Source: Saccoglossus kowalevskii
Lineage: Eukaryota > Hemichordata > Enteropneusta > Harrimaniidae
Assembly: GCF_000003605.2 (NCBI RefSeq)
Contig: NW_003121417.1
Span: 273,777-337,776 of the forward strand
Length of the DNA stretch: 64,000 nt
Reading direction: 5' to 3'
Below the pieces are notes generated by a model. It ran no database searches and was not told the DNA's origin. It worked only from the letters and a program-made list of their open reading frames with translations. How positions within the stretch are numbered: the stretch's first letter is position 1; the number at the start of each line of letters is the position of its first letter. Positions 49,747-60,715 of the stretch are shown here, piece after piece. Made by a program: the position numbers and the translations under genes.

Positions 49747-51279
49747 GTGAGTATACGCATAACAATACATCGGGGAAAGACATAATAGTCAAGTCGTCAA
49801 ACTCTACAAATAAACTAAATTACTTGCAATTTGGCTAGATTTTTGACAACGCGAATAATGCATTCTCCGTTGACATTATAATGAACTCACATTGTCCCTG
49901 GTGGATAATTAATTTTATTGTCTGACTAGTGATAAACTCTGGTTCACCTACATTATAACATGCCTAATCTCAATAAACGCGTATATATACAGCGTGGTTT
50001 ACAAACGTTGACAAAAACAACGCAATTGTATATAGCCTGTCATCACAGTCTATCAAACTCGAATATCTGCCAGTATTTGTTTTTTGTCAAATCCAAATTA
50101 CCTGAAATTAATATATAGGTTTTGAAAGAAATGTAAATCTTTTTCGTCTAAACATAAATTGTCCAAATATGAATTATCTATACCAGTTATTCAAAATAAC
50201 ATTTTAATCAAAGAACCTACCCTTAGGTACCCTTAGGGATGAGTACTCACATTAACTATATTACAAGGGATTATGGGAACGATTTGGCCCAGTTGGTTAG
50301 TTGTGTCAGAAATGTCAACAAACACATATAATACTAGATTATTGAAAAAAGCGTTGAATGGCGACAATTATGTATTTGGCAATTGCAATTAGTAATGGTC
50401 AAATATATGGTGGTACGCGAGCTAAATATGTGATATTATCTTTATACATTTAATAGTATATATATTACCGATATTTACACTAAATGTAACTTCATTTCTT
50501 TTGTTTATTATCATTATTACAATTTTAGAGAACACTATTGGTTAATAAACAAACATTATTATAATCACCTAACATTCCGAAAACAAAACTCGGTAAAAAA
50601 ACAAAGCTTGGTAAATGTCACTTTAGCCAAACTTCCATTTTGTTGGATAGTGGCTATGGACATTATAATGTTTCTATTGGTTGACTGAACGTTGGTAACT
50701 AAGGCCATCTTAAAAAGACCCATTTATCATTGACACTCTACTATTGTCATACATTGACTGTGAACATAAAACTGTATAATCGTACCACGAATTCTTCTTT
50801 TAACGAGTATATACTAATAACTCCTCCATAAAGTCCATAGACTCTTCAGGACATTGTGATATTTTTCCTCGTTATCTAGTAATGTACATCGAATGTAACA
50901 GCAACCGTACGCGAAACATACATTACGCATTTACATGCAAATTACGGTGATACAGATACATCATTACACGATGCAGATACAACGTTACTTGAAACCGATA
51001 CACCACGATAAAGTACGCAAACCTATGAAATATTAGCCCATACCGTATATCTAATGGGTAATAAAATCGACCTTAATATTAGTTTTGTCATCCTTTTGGA
51101 TGGAAAGCATGCCCCGAGTGATTAGAAATAATCCATGAAGATACGTCATGGCCGTGAACACTTAAGAGGACTTTAAAACTCGTACAGTTTTATGTCATTG
51201 AGTGGATCAGTCAATAATCCAGTCACACATCACAATAAAATGGGATATATTTACAAACATTATATATATAACCTAAGAA
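49747..51279. other. No gene recognised
   Basis: AT-rich sequence. AATAAA on the plus strand near 51234 could end a plus-strand transcript. No coding-like exon in the right phase was found. Confidence 0.4.
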
Positions 51280-51405
51280 TTAGATTCCGTTTCTGAGTGA
51301 ATACTTGCGCAGATTTCTTCTAATTCTTCCGGAGACAGGATTTGTTTCTTCCTTCGTAATCCCAGCGAACATCTTTAACTCATTTATGGAATTCGTTGCA
51401 AAGCT
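51280..51405 (-). CDS. Candidate C-terminal exon, unknown protein
   Basis: On the minus strand the acceptor TAGTCTGTTTGTCTCAG is followed by 41 codons and TAA in the only frame open from the junction. It includes NSINELKMFAGITKEETN and a basic tail IRRNLRKYSLRNGI. GC3 is about 44 percent. A second frame over the same DNA is also open and reads RKKQILSPEELEEICASIHS, with a helix N-cap look, but has no good acceptor. No close poly(A) hexamer was seen. Confidence 0.3.
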   Translation of the reverse strand, partial: SFATNSINELKMFAGITKEETNPVSGRIRRNLRKYSLRNGI

Positions 51406-52434
51406 CTGAGACAAACAGACTACTTAGGGCATTGTATAGCTGTGTATATGTGGCATCTTTGTAAGAAGAGTGGGGATGTACGTTTAATAACATCAACATG
51501 GGGATCGTTTTACCTGTGAAATTCAACCATACTGCGATTGTTAGCTTAAGTTACACAAAATAATCGTCCCTCTATCGAGGCAGCTGCTCTACTTGGAAGG
51601 CAATTTGAACTAATTAATGGAAATATCGTATTACATATATATTATCGAGCAAAATCATTGCAACTTGTTCTTGGCTAGATAATATCTGCAGGGTCAAAGG
51701 TTGTCTTCTCGAGGTCCAATAGTATAATCATGACATCAGTGGTATCACGTGACCTTGCCGAAGAACACCAAATATGCCCCGTTGAAGTCTGGCATTGTGA
51801 CGTATGAAATTATCTGAAAACAATAATGGCAGTTAAATTGAAAAATCTAAGGTTTTGGGAGAAACATCGTCAATCATTGATAAATTTTACTAACACGTGG
51901 AAGTGAAATGAACATTAGTCGGTATATGCTAATACACAATAGAACGGCAATATTACAGTATTAGACACAGTGTTGCTAATAAAATAACTACATTACACAA
52001 AATGTTGTCACAGGAAACAATGGCTACACTGTGAGCAATTTAGCAATATCATTAGCAAAATAGTGACTCATATGATCGCAGTATTGCCGTTCTCTGCTTT
52101 CTTGCGGTCACAGTAAAGTATTAGATTAAACTGCGTATTCATTTTTATTAAAAAGAATACTGAAACCTCAATAAGTTTAATGATGTTGTTAGTAAAGCGA
52201 AGTAGAAATAAAATAAATGAATGCCTAGTCCACAACCCATCCTATTAAAATCTCAAAGCAGAGCTGCTCCCCAATCAAGATTGAGAAGATTATGTGAAAT
52301 TGTGTGCATTACCGAAGAAGGCTATAGAGCGTCAGAAACCCTCGCAGTATGTGAATTGAATTAACAATCCTGCGAAATACCAAGATTCGCAATTGTAATT
52401 CACAAACTGAAATTTATTTCACTGAGCACGAGAG

Positions 52435-52560
52435 CCGTCGGACGCGTCGTGTTCCAGGTGTGTCTCGTGTAACACGTGACAAATAAACATTGTTTACAGG
52501 AACTTCCGAACGCGCTGCGAGACTACTGTGGCGATTACAGGGCAGTGGTTGCCGCGGTAC
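52435..52560. mobile_element. Solo arm of the TTAA-flanked palindromic element family
   Basis: Blocks matching the 33.2-34.0 kb element appear in the same order: CGCGTC-TGTTC, CTCGTG, AATAAACATTGTTTA, GAACGCG, CTGCGAGACTACTGTG. Divergence and small indels are frequent. No mirrored arm lies nearby, so this is a truncated or recombined copy. Confidence 0.55.
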
Positions 52561-52600
52561 GCATGCGCGAGATATGAATCTCATAAGAACAAAGATGGCG
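52559..52600 (+). promoter_or_regulatory. NRF1-like and YY1-like motifs
   Basis: ACGCATGCGCGA (52559-52570) matches the NRF1 palindrome (YGCGCAYGCGCR) closely. AAGATGGCGAC (52592-52602) matches the YY1 core and in plus orientation would lie just after a TATA-less start. A donor-like GCG|GTAATA follows at 52702. The motifs abut a transposon arm, so they may derive from it. Function is inference. Confidence 0.35.
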
Positions 52601-52928
52601 ACTTTGGCTGTTTAACTGTTTAACGAGTAGAAATTGAGACGTTACTAAACTTTAACTAGATAATTTTTTGGTGATTGAAAGGCATCAAAGAAGTCACTGG
52701 CGGTAATAAGTGCACTTCGCGCCCAGGCCAAACCTCATACTAGTGATTTCCGTTTGAAGAACGCATTGGATTGTGGGAATTCAAAGTTTATCGACACAAA
52801 TGTTGGACATGCGTGGCGCTACTACCGCCCATCTTTAATACAACAAACTCAAATCTGTCACTTGATAAGATATTTTCCTGATGCTACTCGGTGTATAAGC
52901 AATTAGTGCCTTTTTATAAATCAACTAA

Positions 52929-52962
52929 CCAATCGAAAAAAAACACATAAATAATATAAAAG
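52929..52962 (+). promoter_or_regulatory. CCAAT and TATAAAAG promoter elements
   Basis: CCAAT at 52929-52933 and TATAAAAG at 52955-52962 are spaced like a classical Pol II core promoter. An initiator-like TTCAGTC follows with A at 52992. The next good-context ATG downstream is at 53216. Confidence 0.42.
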
Positions 52963-53215
52963 TCTTAGATAGTGGCTGCGTTTGCACATTCAGTCGTCTT
53001 TGTTTTATCGTTCCATCAATCACTCGTGTTATAATGGTTCGATAATGAGTATGTACACAGGGTATCAATCGTTGTTCTTAGTGGAATTGCCTGCGGGAGT
53101 TACTCCTTGTCCAGCTCAATATTGGCCAGGTGCTGTTCACGTTTTTTCTCGTCGTAGTCTTTTGTGAACGGTTTATCTAAGAGTGAACAGCGGAGCATTT
53201 TAAACTATTGCAGCA

Positions 53216-53452
53216 ATGGCAGGACAGATTGAAAAGATTCGCCATGTCATTCGGGAGTTTGTTCAACAATGCTACGTACGACCGCCGAATGCTTCACTTA
53301 ATAAGGCTTTTAGTTTCTTTTTTTCACAACGTTTGAATGGAACTCGGTTTGCTAACTATTCACACTATAAATATATTGTTGCGGCTAGAGGCGTGGAAGC
53401 CACGAGGAGCGAGGAAACTCAACTCGTTTGGCAGGCTACACTTACACAGTGA
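53216..53452 (+). CDS. Candidate small single-exon gene, unknown protein
   Basis: ATG in a good context (GCAGCAATGG) opens 78 codons to TGA. Codon-position GC is about 53/40/41. The peptide starts MAGQIEKIRHVIREFVQQ, later has LNKAFSFFFSQRLNGTRFAN, and ends in a charged stretch; there is no signal peptide or membrane helix. A CCAAT/TATA promoter lies about 255 bp upstream and AATAAA is at 53646-53651, so a complete intronless transcription unit is conceivable. Upstream ATGs exist in the leader (for example 53045). A retrotransposed or transposon-borne ORF is an alternative. The family is not recognised. Confidence 0.38.
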   Translation: MAGQIEKIRHVIREFVQQCYVRPPNASLNKAFSFFFSQRLNGTRFANYSHYKYIVAARGVEATRSEETQLVWQATLTQ

Positions 53453-53640
53453 AGATACTGAATGAATCGTCCCAAAGAAGTGAACGCACATCAGAGATGC
53501 CTCACAGACTGAGCTCAGATTTATTACTAACAAAGTCTCTGTCTCTACCTGACTCAAACATAAATAAATCTCCGTTTTCGGCGGGGTTGCAATTTACATT
53601 CCTTTGTCTCCTGTCGGGTTGAAACCTCCTTCCCACTTAC

Positions 53641-53831
53641 ATTTCAATAAAATGTACTATAATTATATAGCGGCGACGCGGTAATATTTTATCATCTGAT
53701 GACTGCAAGCCACTCTGTCGCGAGAGAGCCTTGTACAATCGCGATACTAGTACCTCATACTGACGATAAATGTGTTTACGGTGTAAGTAAAGTATATGCT
53801 TATAATACGGCTTAACATACCACCCAAGCAT
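53641..53831 (-). CDS. Candidate minus-strand exon with strong donor
   Basis: Starting from ATG (53831) or an acceptor-like TATTGTCAACAG just upstream, about 64 codons run open to the donor GAAAT|GTAAGT (GT at 53639-53640). The peptide includes SRLYKALSRQSGLQSSDDKI and is rich in Tyr and basic residues. It overlaps the poly(A) signal of the plus-strand candidate at 53216, so at most one model is likely to be fully right. Confidence 0.22.
53646..53651 (+). terminator. Poly(A) signal AATAAA
   Basis: Canonical hexamer about 195 nt after the stop of the 53216-53452 ORF and compatible with ending its transcript. Confidence 0.35.
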
Positions 53832-53924
53832 GCGGGCTGTTGACAATAACTGACCCGATAAAATTGTAGTAACTTGTGCGCCTACGTGCCTCCCACGGTT
53901 CTTTTTATAATACTATATGGGTAA

Positions 53925-53925
53925 C

Positions 53926-53963
<38 letters not shown>
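53925..53963. repeat. (AAT)13 microsatellite
   Basis: Uninterrupted AAT trinucleotides, about 39 bp. Confidence 0.95.
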
Positions 53964-55566
53964 GCAGTCTTTCATGATTTTTTTATCCTCAAAACGGAAG
54001 AAGAGACGAATATCGAGCAACATGGATAAACCTTCTAATGGTCAGAAGGTGATGACATGAAATTAACTATAGAAATTGATCACGAAGGAAATTTGAGAAT
54101 ATTATCATCCAATAGAAACGCACTTTAATAGATTTGTTTTAAACGAATGGTACAAAAAGAATTGCGACAACGTCCCCCTGGTCGGTTCACGAATTCGATA
54201 CTATTGGATGAATAACAGGAATTACGTCATGAATATTGCGAGCATTTCACAATGAATTGTTGTCAGTGAGGGTTACAGTTCACATTTAGCATCTAAGCAC
54301 CCCCCTACCGGATCGGAGTTGAAATCACACCTACATAGTTTATGCACAGAGATAAGATTAATGTATTGTTGTGCCTTTTAATCTACACAACCGGGAATAC
54401 ATAGGAAGGAAGCAGTAGCTGTAAGGTTATACGCGTGACAACAATCGATCATCGGCTAAAATGCTCATCTACATTACAAATCATCAGGTATCAGGTGCGA
54501 GCCACGGTGCAACGGTAAAAGAATTGACATTGTTACTACTAAGATAATCTTTAAATGTGGATCTTGAACATCATTTTTGTGCATATTAATAAGCTTCACG
54601 CCATTCAGTTGTTACATTAGTTTAGTGGTTCTTGACGTCCCGATCACACCTTGGGTTGAACAACTAAAGCGGACCAACCATTACCTTTTGTTAGTGTCTC
54701 ACAGATATATGTTGGTGTTCAATCAGGCCAGTTTGGTGTCGAGATATAGGATTTAATTGACACGATGAGTGTAATATGGTCTCACAACCCGTAATCGTAA
54801 TCCCAAACTTGGAATATAGTTTATACTTAAGTATAAACTTTATATGTATTGCTATATGGTTAATGTATTTGCGATTAACTCATATGACGTAAAATATGTG
54901 GTAACCGCCAGTCGCATTGAGTGGAATAGCTGCTGTTTTCTGTAGCAAGAAGGTTTTAAAAGTGAACCTATTCACAATTAATACCACATTTACTATCGCG
55001 CATTGCTTTACAAAATGTACGCAGAATTGAGCTGAATATGAGTATGACTCGCTAATAACATTTATTGCAATCCAAACCCATTAAAATTACAGGAATTGTG
55101 GAGGGTAACATAATAATACTTTATCGGGGACGTCGTCAAAATGATTGCAAAGCTTGTGTGTTCACAGTAGTTTGCCAATGGATACAAATTAACAAAATAG
55201 CAATCCATCACTGATGACTAGCTGCGTTCATTCTGTATTCGCAGCCATTATACTCAGCTGCGCTATTATTTTCAAACTAGATCAGGGTTTGGTGATACGT
55301 GAACACGTCTTATATTTGGCAGCTGATATACACTGATCAATCTTTCCATAACAATCTTCTCAAGCCCTCCAAAACAGACTCAGGAGAAAGGTTTGACTTT
55401 ACCTGGCGGTTATATTTGATTGGAATACAGTGTTTAATCCATGGGCGTACGTCTTTTGGGAATTCCCAAGCAATCAAAAACAGAGTCGTAGACAATCAAG
55501 GGAGATCTTCCGTAATAATGAGCGTACATCTGCACGCTTACTGGTCGTACTGTTTATCGCCATTAC
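53964..55566. other. No gene recognised
   Basis: Apart from the palindrome at 54818, nothing is supported. The 98-codon plus frame at 55299-55595 starts with GTG and has unremarkable composition. Confidence 0.4.
54818..54839. repeat. Perfect 22-bp palindrome
   Basis: AGTTTATACTTAAGTATAAACT is exactly self-complementary with no loop. It could form a cruciform, bind a dimeric factor or be a chance AT-rich palindrome. Confidence 0.8.
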
Positions 55567-55694
55567 CTTGCATGACTTTCTCGACACGAAGTTAATATTT
55601 CTAAGCTAACAATTGGCAATGGCACAGACAAATTAAATTGATCTGTAGATTTTGATTTACTCCGGGACAAGGAATATACCTGGAAATCATACCA
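55567..55694 (-). CDS. Candidate 128-nt internal exon
   Basis: On the minus strand the acceptor GATACTATTTCCCTCCAG and donor GCAAG|GTAATG enclose 42 codons plus two bases without a stop. They include WYDFQVYSLSRSKSKSTDQF and LPIVSLEILTSCRES. It exits in phase 2. An internal CAG|GTATAT near the start could make a 15-nt microexon instead. The next minus-strand candidates (53.8 and 51.4 kb) do not match in phase, so its gene context is unknown. Confidence 0.27.
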
Positions 55695-56054
55695 CTGGAG
55701 GGAAATAGTATCTTTGGTAAGAGTCCAATAACGCAGTACATTACTCGCGTAACACATATAAATATCACAAGTAACACATATAGTAACTTTCGGTGTCCAT
55801 TACACTGCCTTGTTTTATAGAGTGATACATGAGAGCTTGCAGGGCAACATGTATGTATTTTTGTTGAAACTCTTTTGATATTGAAAGAATATTTCGAGAA
55901 TAGTGATCATCCATAATGAAGTGTTCTAGGGATATAAACGAGGCGATCACGCCAACTAATATCTCACCGTGCGAATGTAATCTTTATTGCAAACAAAATA
56001 AATCTACCCCGAATCGTTGAATTACATCACAGTTAATTGAGGTTTCTGATCCAG

Positions 56055-56194
56055 GTCTTATACATCGTCTACATTGGCGATACATGTCATGGTTTGTTAT
56101 GGGTATATCAGTGAGATGTACACAGCGACTCAAATTGGTAATCATATGTTGTAACCTGGTCTATGCCATTGCCGCTCGTCACATGTCGCCATGC
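56055..56194 (+). CDS. Candidate internal exon ending in GTAAGT donor
   Basis: After the acceptor GGTTTCTGATCCAG, a frame stays open to the perfect donor TGC|GTAAGT (GT at 56195). It encodes HRLHWRYMSWFVMGISVRC and a hydrophobic LVIICCNLVYAIAA stretch that could be membrane-spanning. Codon-position GC is about 46/41/43. No partner exon was identified. Confidence 0.23.
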
Positions 56195-57949
56195 GTAAGT
56201 TTTATACTTCCGGAAAGTAATTGTGAAAATGAAGGGAGGTTAATACTAAACATCCATTACAATACTACAAGTTTAGTTATACTTTTCAATGTGTGTATTC
56301 TGTGTTAAGCAATAAAATATAGCATAAATTGCATTTTAAAGTTTCTTGGTTGGTTATACAGTATACAATGTGCGAAAGTGTTTCCACTCATTACACAGAG
56401 AACTGTGGGTAAAAATCTAGTGTGATGCAATCTACATGTTTGGCGGCATGAATTTATGATTATCATCAATCACGTTAATTGGATCCACTCCGGATATGAG
56501 GTCACAATTGATAGCCAGCGGGTACACGATGTAAACTATTCACTGTTGAAACTACTGTGATTTAAATTGCGATTTAAACAGTCTGAGCATACTCAATAAA
56601 ACGAGGGATGCGTATGGGGATTCCCAGGGTGATAAAACCATCTATTTTTACTGAGTGCATGGATACATATTGGAAAGTACGTCGTGATCAATTTGAAATT
56701 GGCATATTATTTAGTCACGTGATAATTGCATTCCGGTAATTGTGTCTGTGATTGTGAAATCAATTCGGGGCACTTTAAAAAATGTTTTGCAGTTCTACCA
56801 CTGTATATAGATCTGATAGACGGTAATACATATAATACATGTAGTCATTCATCAGTCGAAATTGTATCCGATAAAGCAAAACGATGTACTATTATTATTA
56901 TTGCATCGACCTGGCGTCCCAGGGAACCCCCTATCCAATTACATTCCACGTTGGTTCACCAGACAGGTTATGGCATCATTCTCAGCTGATGTTTTTACAC
57001 AGAAAGCCTTCTTGCGAGTTTGTCGCGGTGATCCGCACACGATTAAACGTCTCGTAATGACGTCAACGTTTCCTCCTCTTATTGCTTTCACAGAGAGGTT
57101 ATTACAGGGGTAATTGGATCTGATGACATCATTCCTAGTGCAATCAGGAAACGTAATAGAATTGCGCCAGCTCTTGTTTTATGGTCGATTATAAATGAAA
57201 ATTCAGACTGATTATTTTGGAATTAATAATGTTCTTTTAAGAAAAAGTCTACTATGCCAATTGGAAACATTTTTTCAGCACCGAATTTATAGGGTGGGGT
57301 GCGACTTGGCCATGTCTCCTTTTGACTTGACACACACGCGCATTGTATATAATGCTGGGTGAACATTACTCTATCAAAGCAATCTTTTTTTGTAGTATGT
57401 AGTTGACACTCTCACTCTATCAGTATGAATCCTGTTGCTTGAGAATGAGGAAATTTGATTTAATTACTCGAACTTCCGAGGAATACGTAATTATCGTAAA
57501 AGACAAAATATTTTCTCTTGGCTTAAAAAGGCAGGATGTAGATGTGTTTTTTTTTTTGCATGAAACGTACGATTCTGTCGAGGTGGTAAAAGCATGGTCA
57601 CGTGAATGAAATGAACACTGTATTTTTTATCAAAGTGTTAAGTACTCAAAAAGTGTTGCCATTCTTTTAAAAACTAAATTTTATTGCCGTATTTTTGAAA
57701 CAAAGGTAGGAAAGGCAACAGCAGGAAAATCGTCAAAGTAGTTTCTTGGTAATGAGAAATTAAGGTAAAAATCATATTAAAGAAATTAAAAATCGATGGA
57801 AATAATGTTATTACATACCCTGTGGCAATTATCCATGAGTACAAAAATAGTATTCCCATCTAAATTAAACATCGAAAGTGAAGACGCGTCTTTTTTTGAC
57901 AATCTTCAAAGCAATTATGGAGCTTGAAATATATTCGCGCAACATTTGT
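56195..57949. other. No gene recognised; 3' part may hold decayed LINE sequence
   Basis: From about 57,850 the sequence may already belong to the degraded retrotransposon that is recognisable from 57950. Open frames at 56726-57113 and 57403-57609 are unremarkable. Confidence 0.35.
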
Positions 57950-59040
57950 GATGGTCTGACTACTGCAGAATGCAAAAATAGTTGTCGGTGGTTTACCTGA
58001 TTCCATTTTTTTGGAGTTTTTAAATGCTTTTGGCATAAATTTGCAGATATGTGTATTGACTCCTTAAATTATGCATAGGACACATGCCACCATCAACATT
58101 AATGTCGCTGATTAACGTTGATTGCAAAATGGCCCCAAAATCTAGTACTGAACTCATGATGATGTTCTTCCAAACATAATTCATCATAATCAAACTGGTT
58201 ATGTTAAAGGCAGAAAGATTGGCGTTGCAATTTGCACATTTTATGAAAAAAAAACACGCTATGCCTGGTTTCCTGTTGGTTTTTCAGACTTTGAAAAGCC
58301 ATTAGATAGTATCGTTTAAAAGATGTTTTTTTTATTGTACTATTTCATTTTTTTGGTTTTGTTAAAAGCCGAAAGATTAGCGATGCAATTTGTGTATTTT
58401 ACGAAACAAAACGCTATGCCTGGATTTCTTTTAATTTATTTTTTTGGACTTTTAAACGCCATTTGATAGCCTTGTTTAAAAAATGGGTTTTTATTGCACT
58501 ATTTCACATTATATAATAAATAATGTCTACACATAAGGGTTTTCTGATTTTTCAAGGGGAGTTCGACAGGGAGAGCCTTCGTTTTTTGTTTATTATTTGT
58601 TTAGAAATCTACTAATCGCAATTGGTTCTGACAATAATAGTCATGGTGTAAACATTAATGGAAATAACATAACTTGTCCAGCACGCTGGTGATTCAAAAC
58701 CTGTTTTGCCTGACAAACAATCAGGTGATACATTATTTAAGCTCCTTCAAAAATTAGAAAATACTAACTGGTATACGGGTAAATGTTGAAAAATCCAGAA
58801 GCTTAAGGGACGGCAGTGTAACAAATTGTGGCTATTGAAGCCAATACGATTCATTTCTGGAAATATAATTTTCACGATCTTCTAAATGGTATCCGCCCGT
58901 CAATGACAGCATGGAATAGACGCAATATTTTATTTGTTAAAACTTTCTATATTTAGACTTGATGCCCCAGTTCCGCCTAACTTTGTTGATGTAGTCAACG
59001 ATATTATATATTCCTTCATTTGTTCAATTATCGGTAGTAC
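57950..59040 (+). pseudogene. Decayed non-LTR retrotransposon reverse transcriptase
   Basis: Translating across frameshifts and stops gives the conserved non-LTR RT blocks in correct order. They are DGLTTAE (57950), CFWHKFADMCIDSLNYA (58025-58075), SLINVDCKMAPK (58105), VLPNIIHHNQTGYVKGRKIG (58164-58223), DFEKPLDSI (58288), RGVRQGEP (58555), VNVEKSRSLRDG (58779) and PVPPNFVDVVNDIIYSFI (about 58965-59020). The catalytic YADD block before the EKS motif is not recognisable. At least five frame changes, several stops and a 158-bp internal duplication make it non-functional. The block wording resembles L1/Tx1-type elements. Endonuclease and 3' end are not identified. The RT identity is firm; the clade is inference. 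Confidence 0.85.
58203..58509 (+). repeat. Tandem duplication (~158 bp x2) inside the RT pseudogene
   Basis: Copy 1 (58203-58360) and copy 2 (58361-58509) share GTTAAA-GC-GAAAGATT, GATGCAATTTG, CGCTATGCCTGG, TTAAA and ATTGYACTATTTCA landmarks with perhaps a quarter of positions changed. Copy 1 covers the KGRKIG to DFEK blocks of the RT, so the duplication occurred within the element or after its insertion. Confidence 0.85.
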
Positions 59041-60612
59041 TGTAACAGTGTTTCGTCTTTGAAATTTCTCTATTCTTTTATTTTGGTTTCAACTGTCTGG
59101 TTCAAGAAGTTCATGCTTGTAATTAATCGCTTTGGTAATCACATACATTATTTTTCAGATATTTTTCTTTCACATTGGGTCTGGTCTGTCAAGGATCACA
59201 ACACACCGCATGGAAAGCATTTAACAGTTGAAAATAATTATATAAATCATGTCAAGTGAAATCATATAACATTGTTGCAAATAAAGAACAGAGAAATGGC
59301 AAGTAAATTCAATTGTCAATTAATTATGACTCAAAACAACTGAATTTGAACAAAATACCTTTTTATTAACAGTGAAAACAAATCAATGAAAAATATGATA
59401 TTCTCAATTCTGAGTGAAAAACATGATAATTAGAAGATATATACTACATTGAATGATGCTCCTTTTACTTTGTAGTACGGTCATGCCTAACAACACTAAT
59501 TGAACTTTCCGTGAACATATTTCCAGAGAGAACCAAGCACATATTGTTTTCATGCGTTTTGTTCCCATTTCTAGGAAAATGCCACGATTTGGAAGGATAA
59601 GTTATTGATGATAAAATAAGTTTGATCATACAGAATGTCTTATTTGAATTAGAAGATCTGTGCGAGTGTCATTGTTCTTGCTCAATAATATATTGTGATG
59701 ATTTGAACCTGGTCCTATTTTCTTTTGTCATTTAAAGTGCGTGCAATACACAGAAACTGATGTACATCTCATCGCGTTGATTCATGGTAACGCTGTATAC
59801 TCTGCGTAAAAACTGTAATTCAAAAGCATGCCACTCTGATAATTGTAAATTTTAGGTTGCTTCGAGCTAATAATTCCGCAGATAAAATCTCATCTGCCAA
59901 AGGATTCATCAACGTAGCAGCTCAACTTGGATGAGAGCACTCATCCTGAACGGCGGGTTTAGGTAGTATAGATACATTACTCAATTGGTACGTTTTTTTA
60001 AATGTACGGAACAAAAGCGCCATTCAATATAACCCAAAAGACTAAGCTGACAGCAAAGTGCGATTGTGGTACTAAGGTAATATAACAATTCAAATGCATT
60101 GCATGTAAAGCAATGTAAGCATTATTGTCATATATATATACATTGTCAGCAACATACCGTTAGCCGATTTAGGAATATATATACTGCAAGACGCAAGTGC
60201 ATGTACACAACACGAGCTAAAAACAGATATGTACATGTGTCCAAATGTATACGACTTGAAAAGAATATCGCATTTTTCGGGGCGTATTTCAATCGACGAT
60301 CTACTAGAACAAAGGTCATTATATCTTAATCACGCTGATAAAAGTTATTGACAACTACTATTATATAATTAGGTCAAATAGTAACATCAATTTGGGAGGG
60401 CGTTGGAATGACCACGCTACTACTCGAGACATCGAAATCCCAGACGTATGGACTGCTCAAATGCCGGGACTGATGCCGAACATTTACAACACGTAGACAG
60501 GAGTAGTATAGCTCCATATACCTAGTGAACTATGACCATGCATTCTAATATGCCCCCGCGTGTATCATTGTATATTTGAGTATAACACTGACGTCGTTAT
60601 GTCATCTTGAGG
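59041..60612. other. No gene recognised
   Basis: May begin with decayed LINE 3' sequence. The 66-codon plus frame at 59059-59259 could not be aligned to the usual RT C-terminal blocks. Otherwise featureless. Confidence 0.4.
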
Positions 60613-60715
60613 CTCAATAGTCGCCACACCGCGTCGTGTTCGTTACGGGTCTGTACGTATAGAACGTGTGTAAAGTACAATGCTCATTTATACGAAATTC
60701 GAAAGCGAATAAATA
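60613..60715. mobile_element. Solo arm of the TTAA-flanked palindromic element family
   Basis: AGTCGCCACACCGCGTCGTG, TTCGTTACGGGTCT, ACGTATAGAAC, TGTAAAGTACAATG and GAAATTCGAAAGCG follow in the same order as the inverted right arm of the 33.2-34.0 kb element. The match runs about 90 bp and is clearly above chance. No mirrored partner lies close by. Confidence 0.72.
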
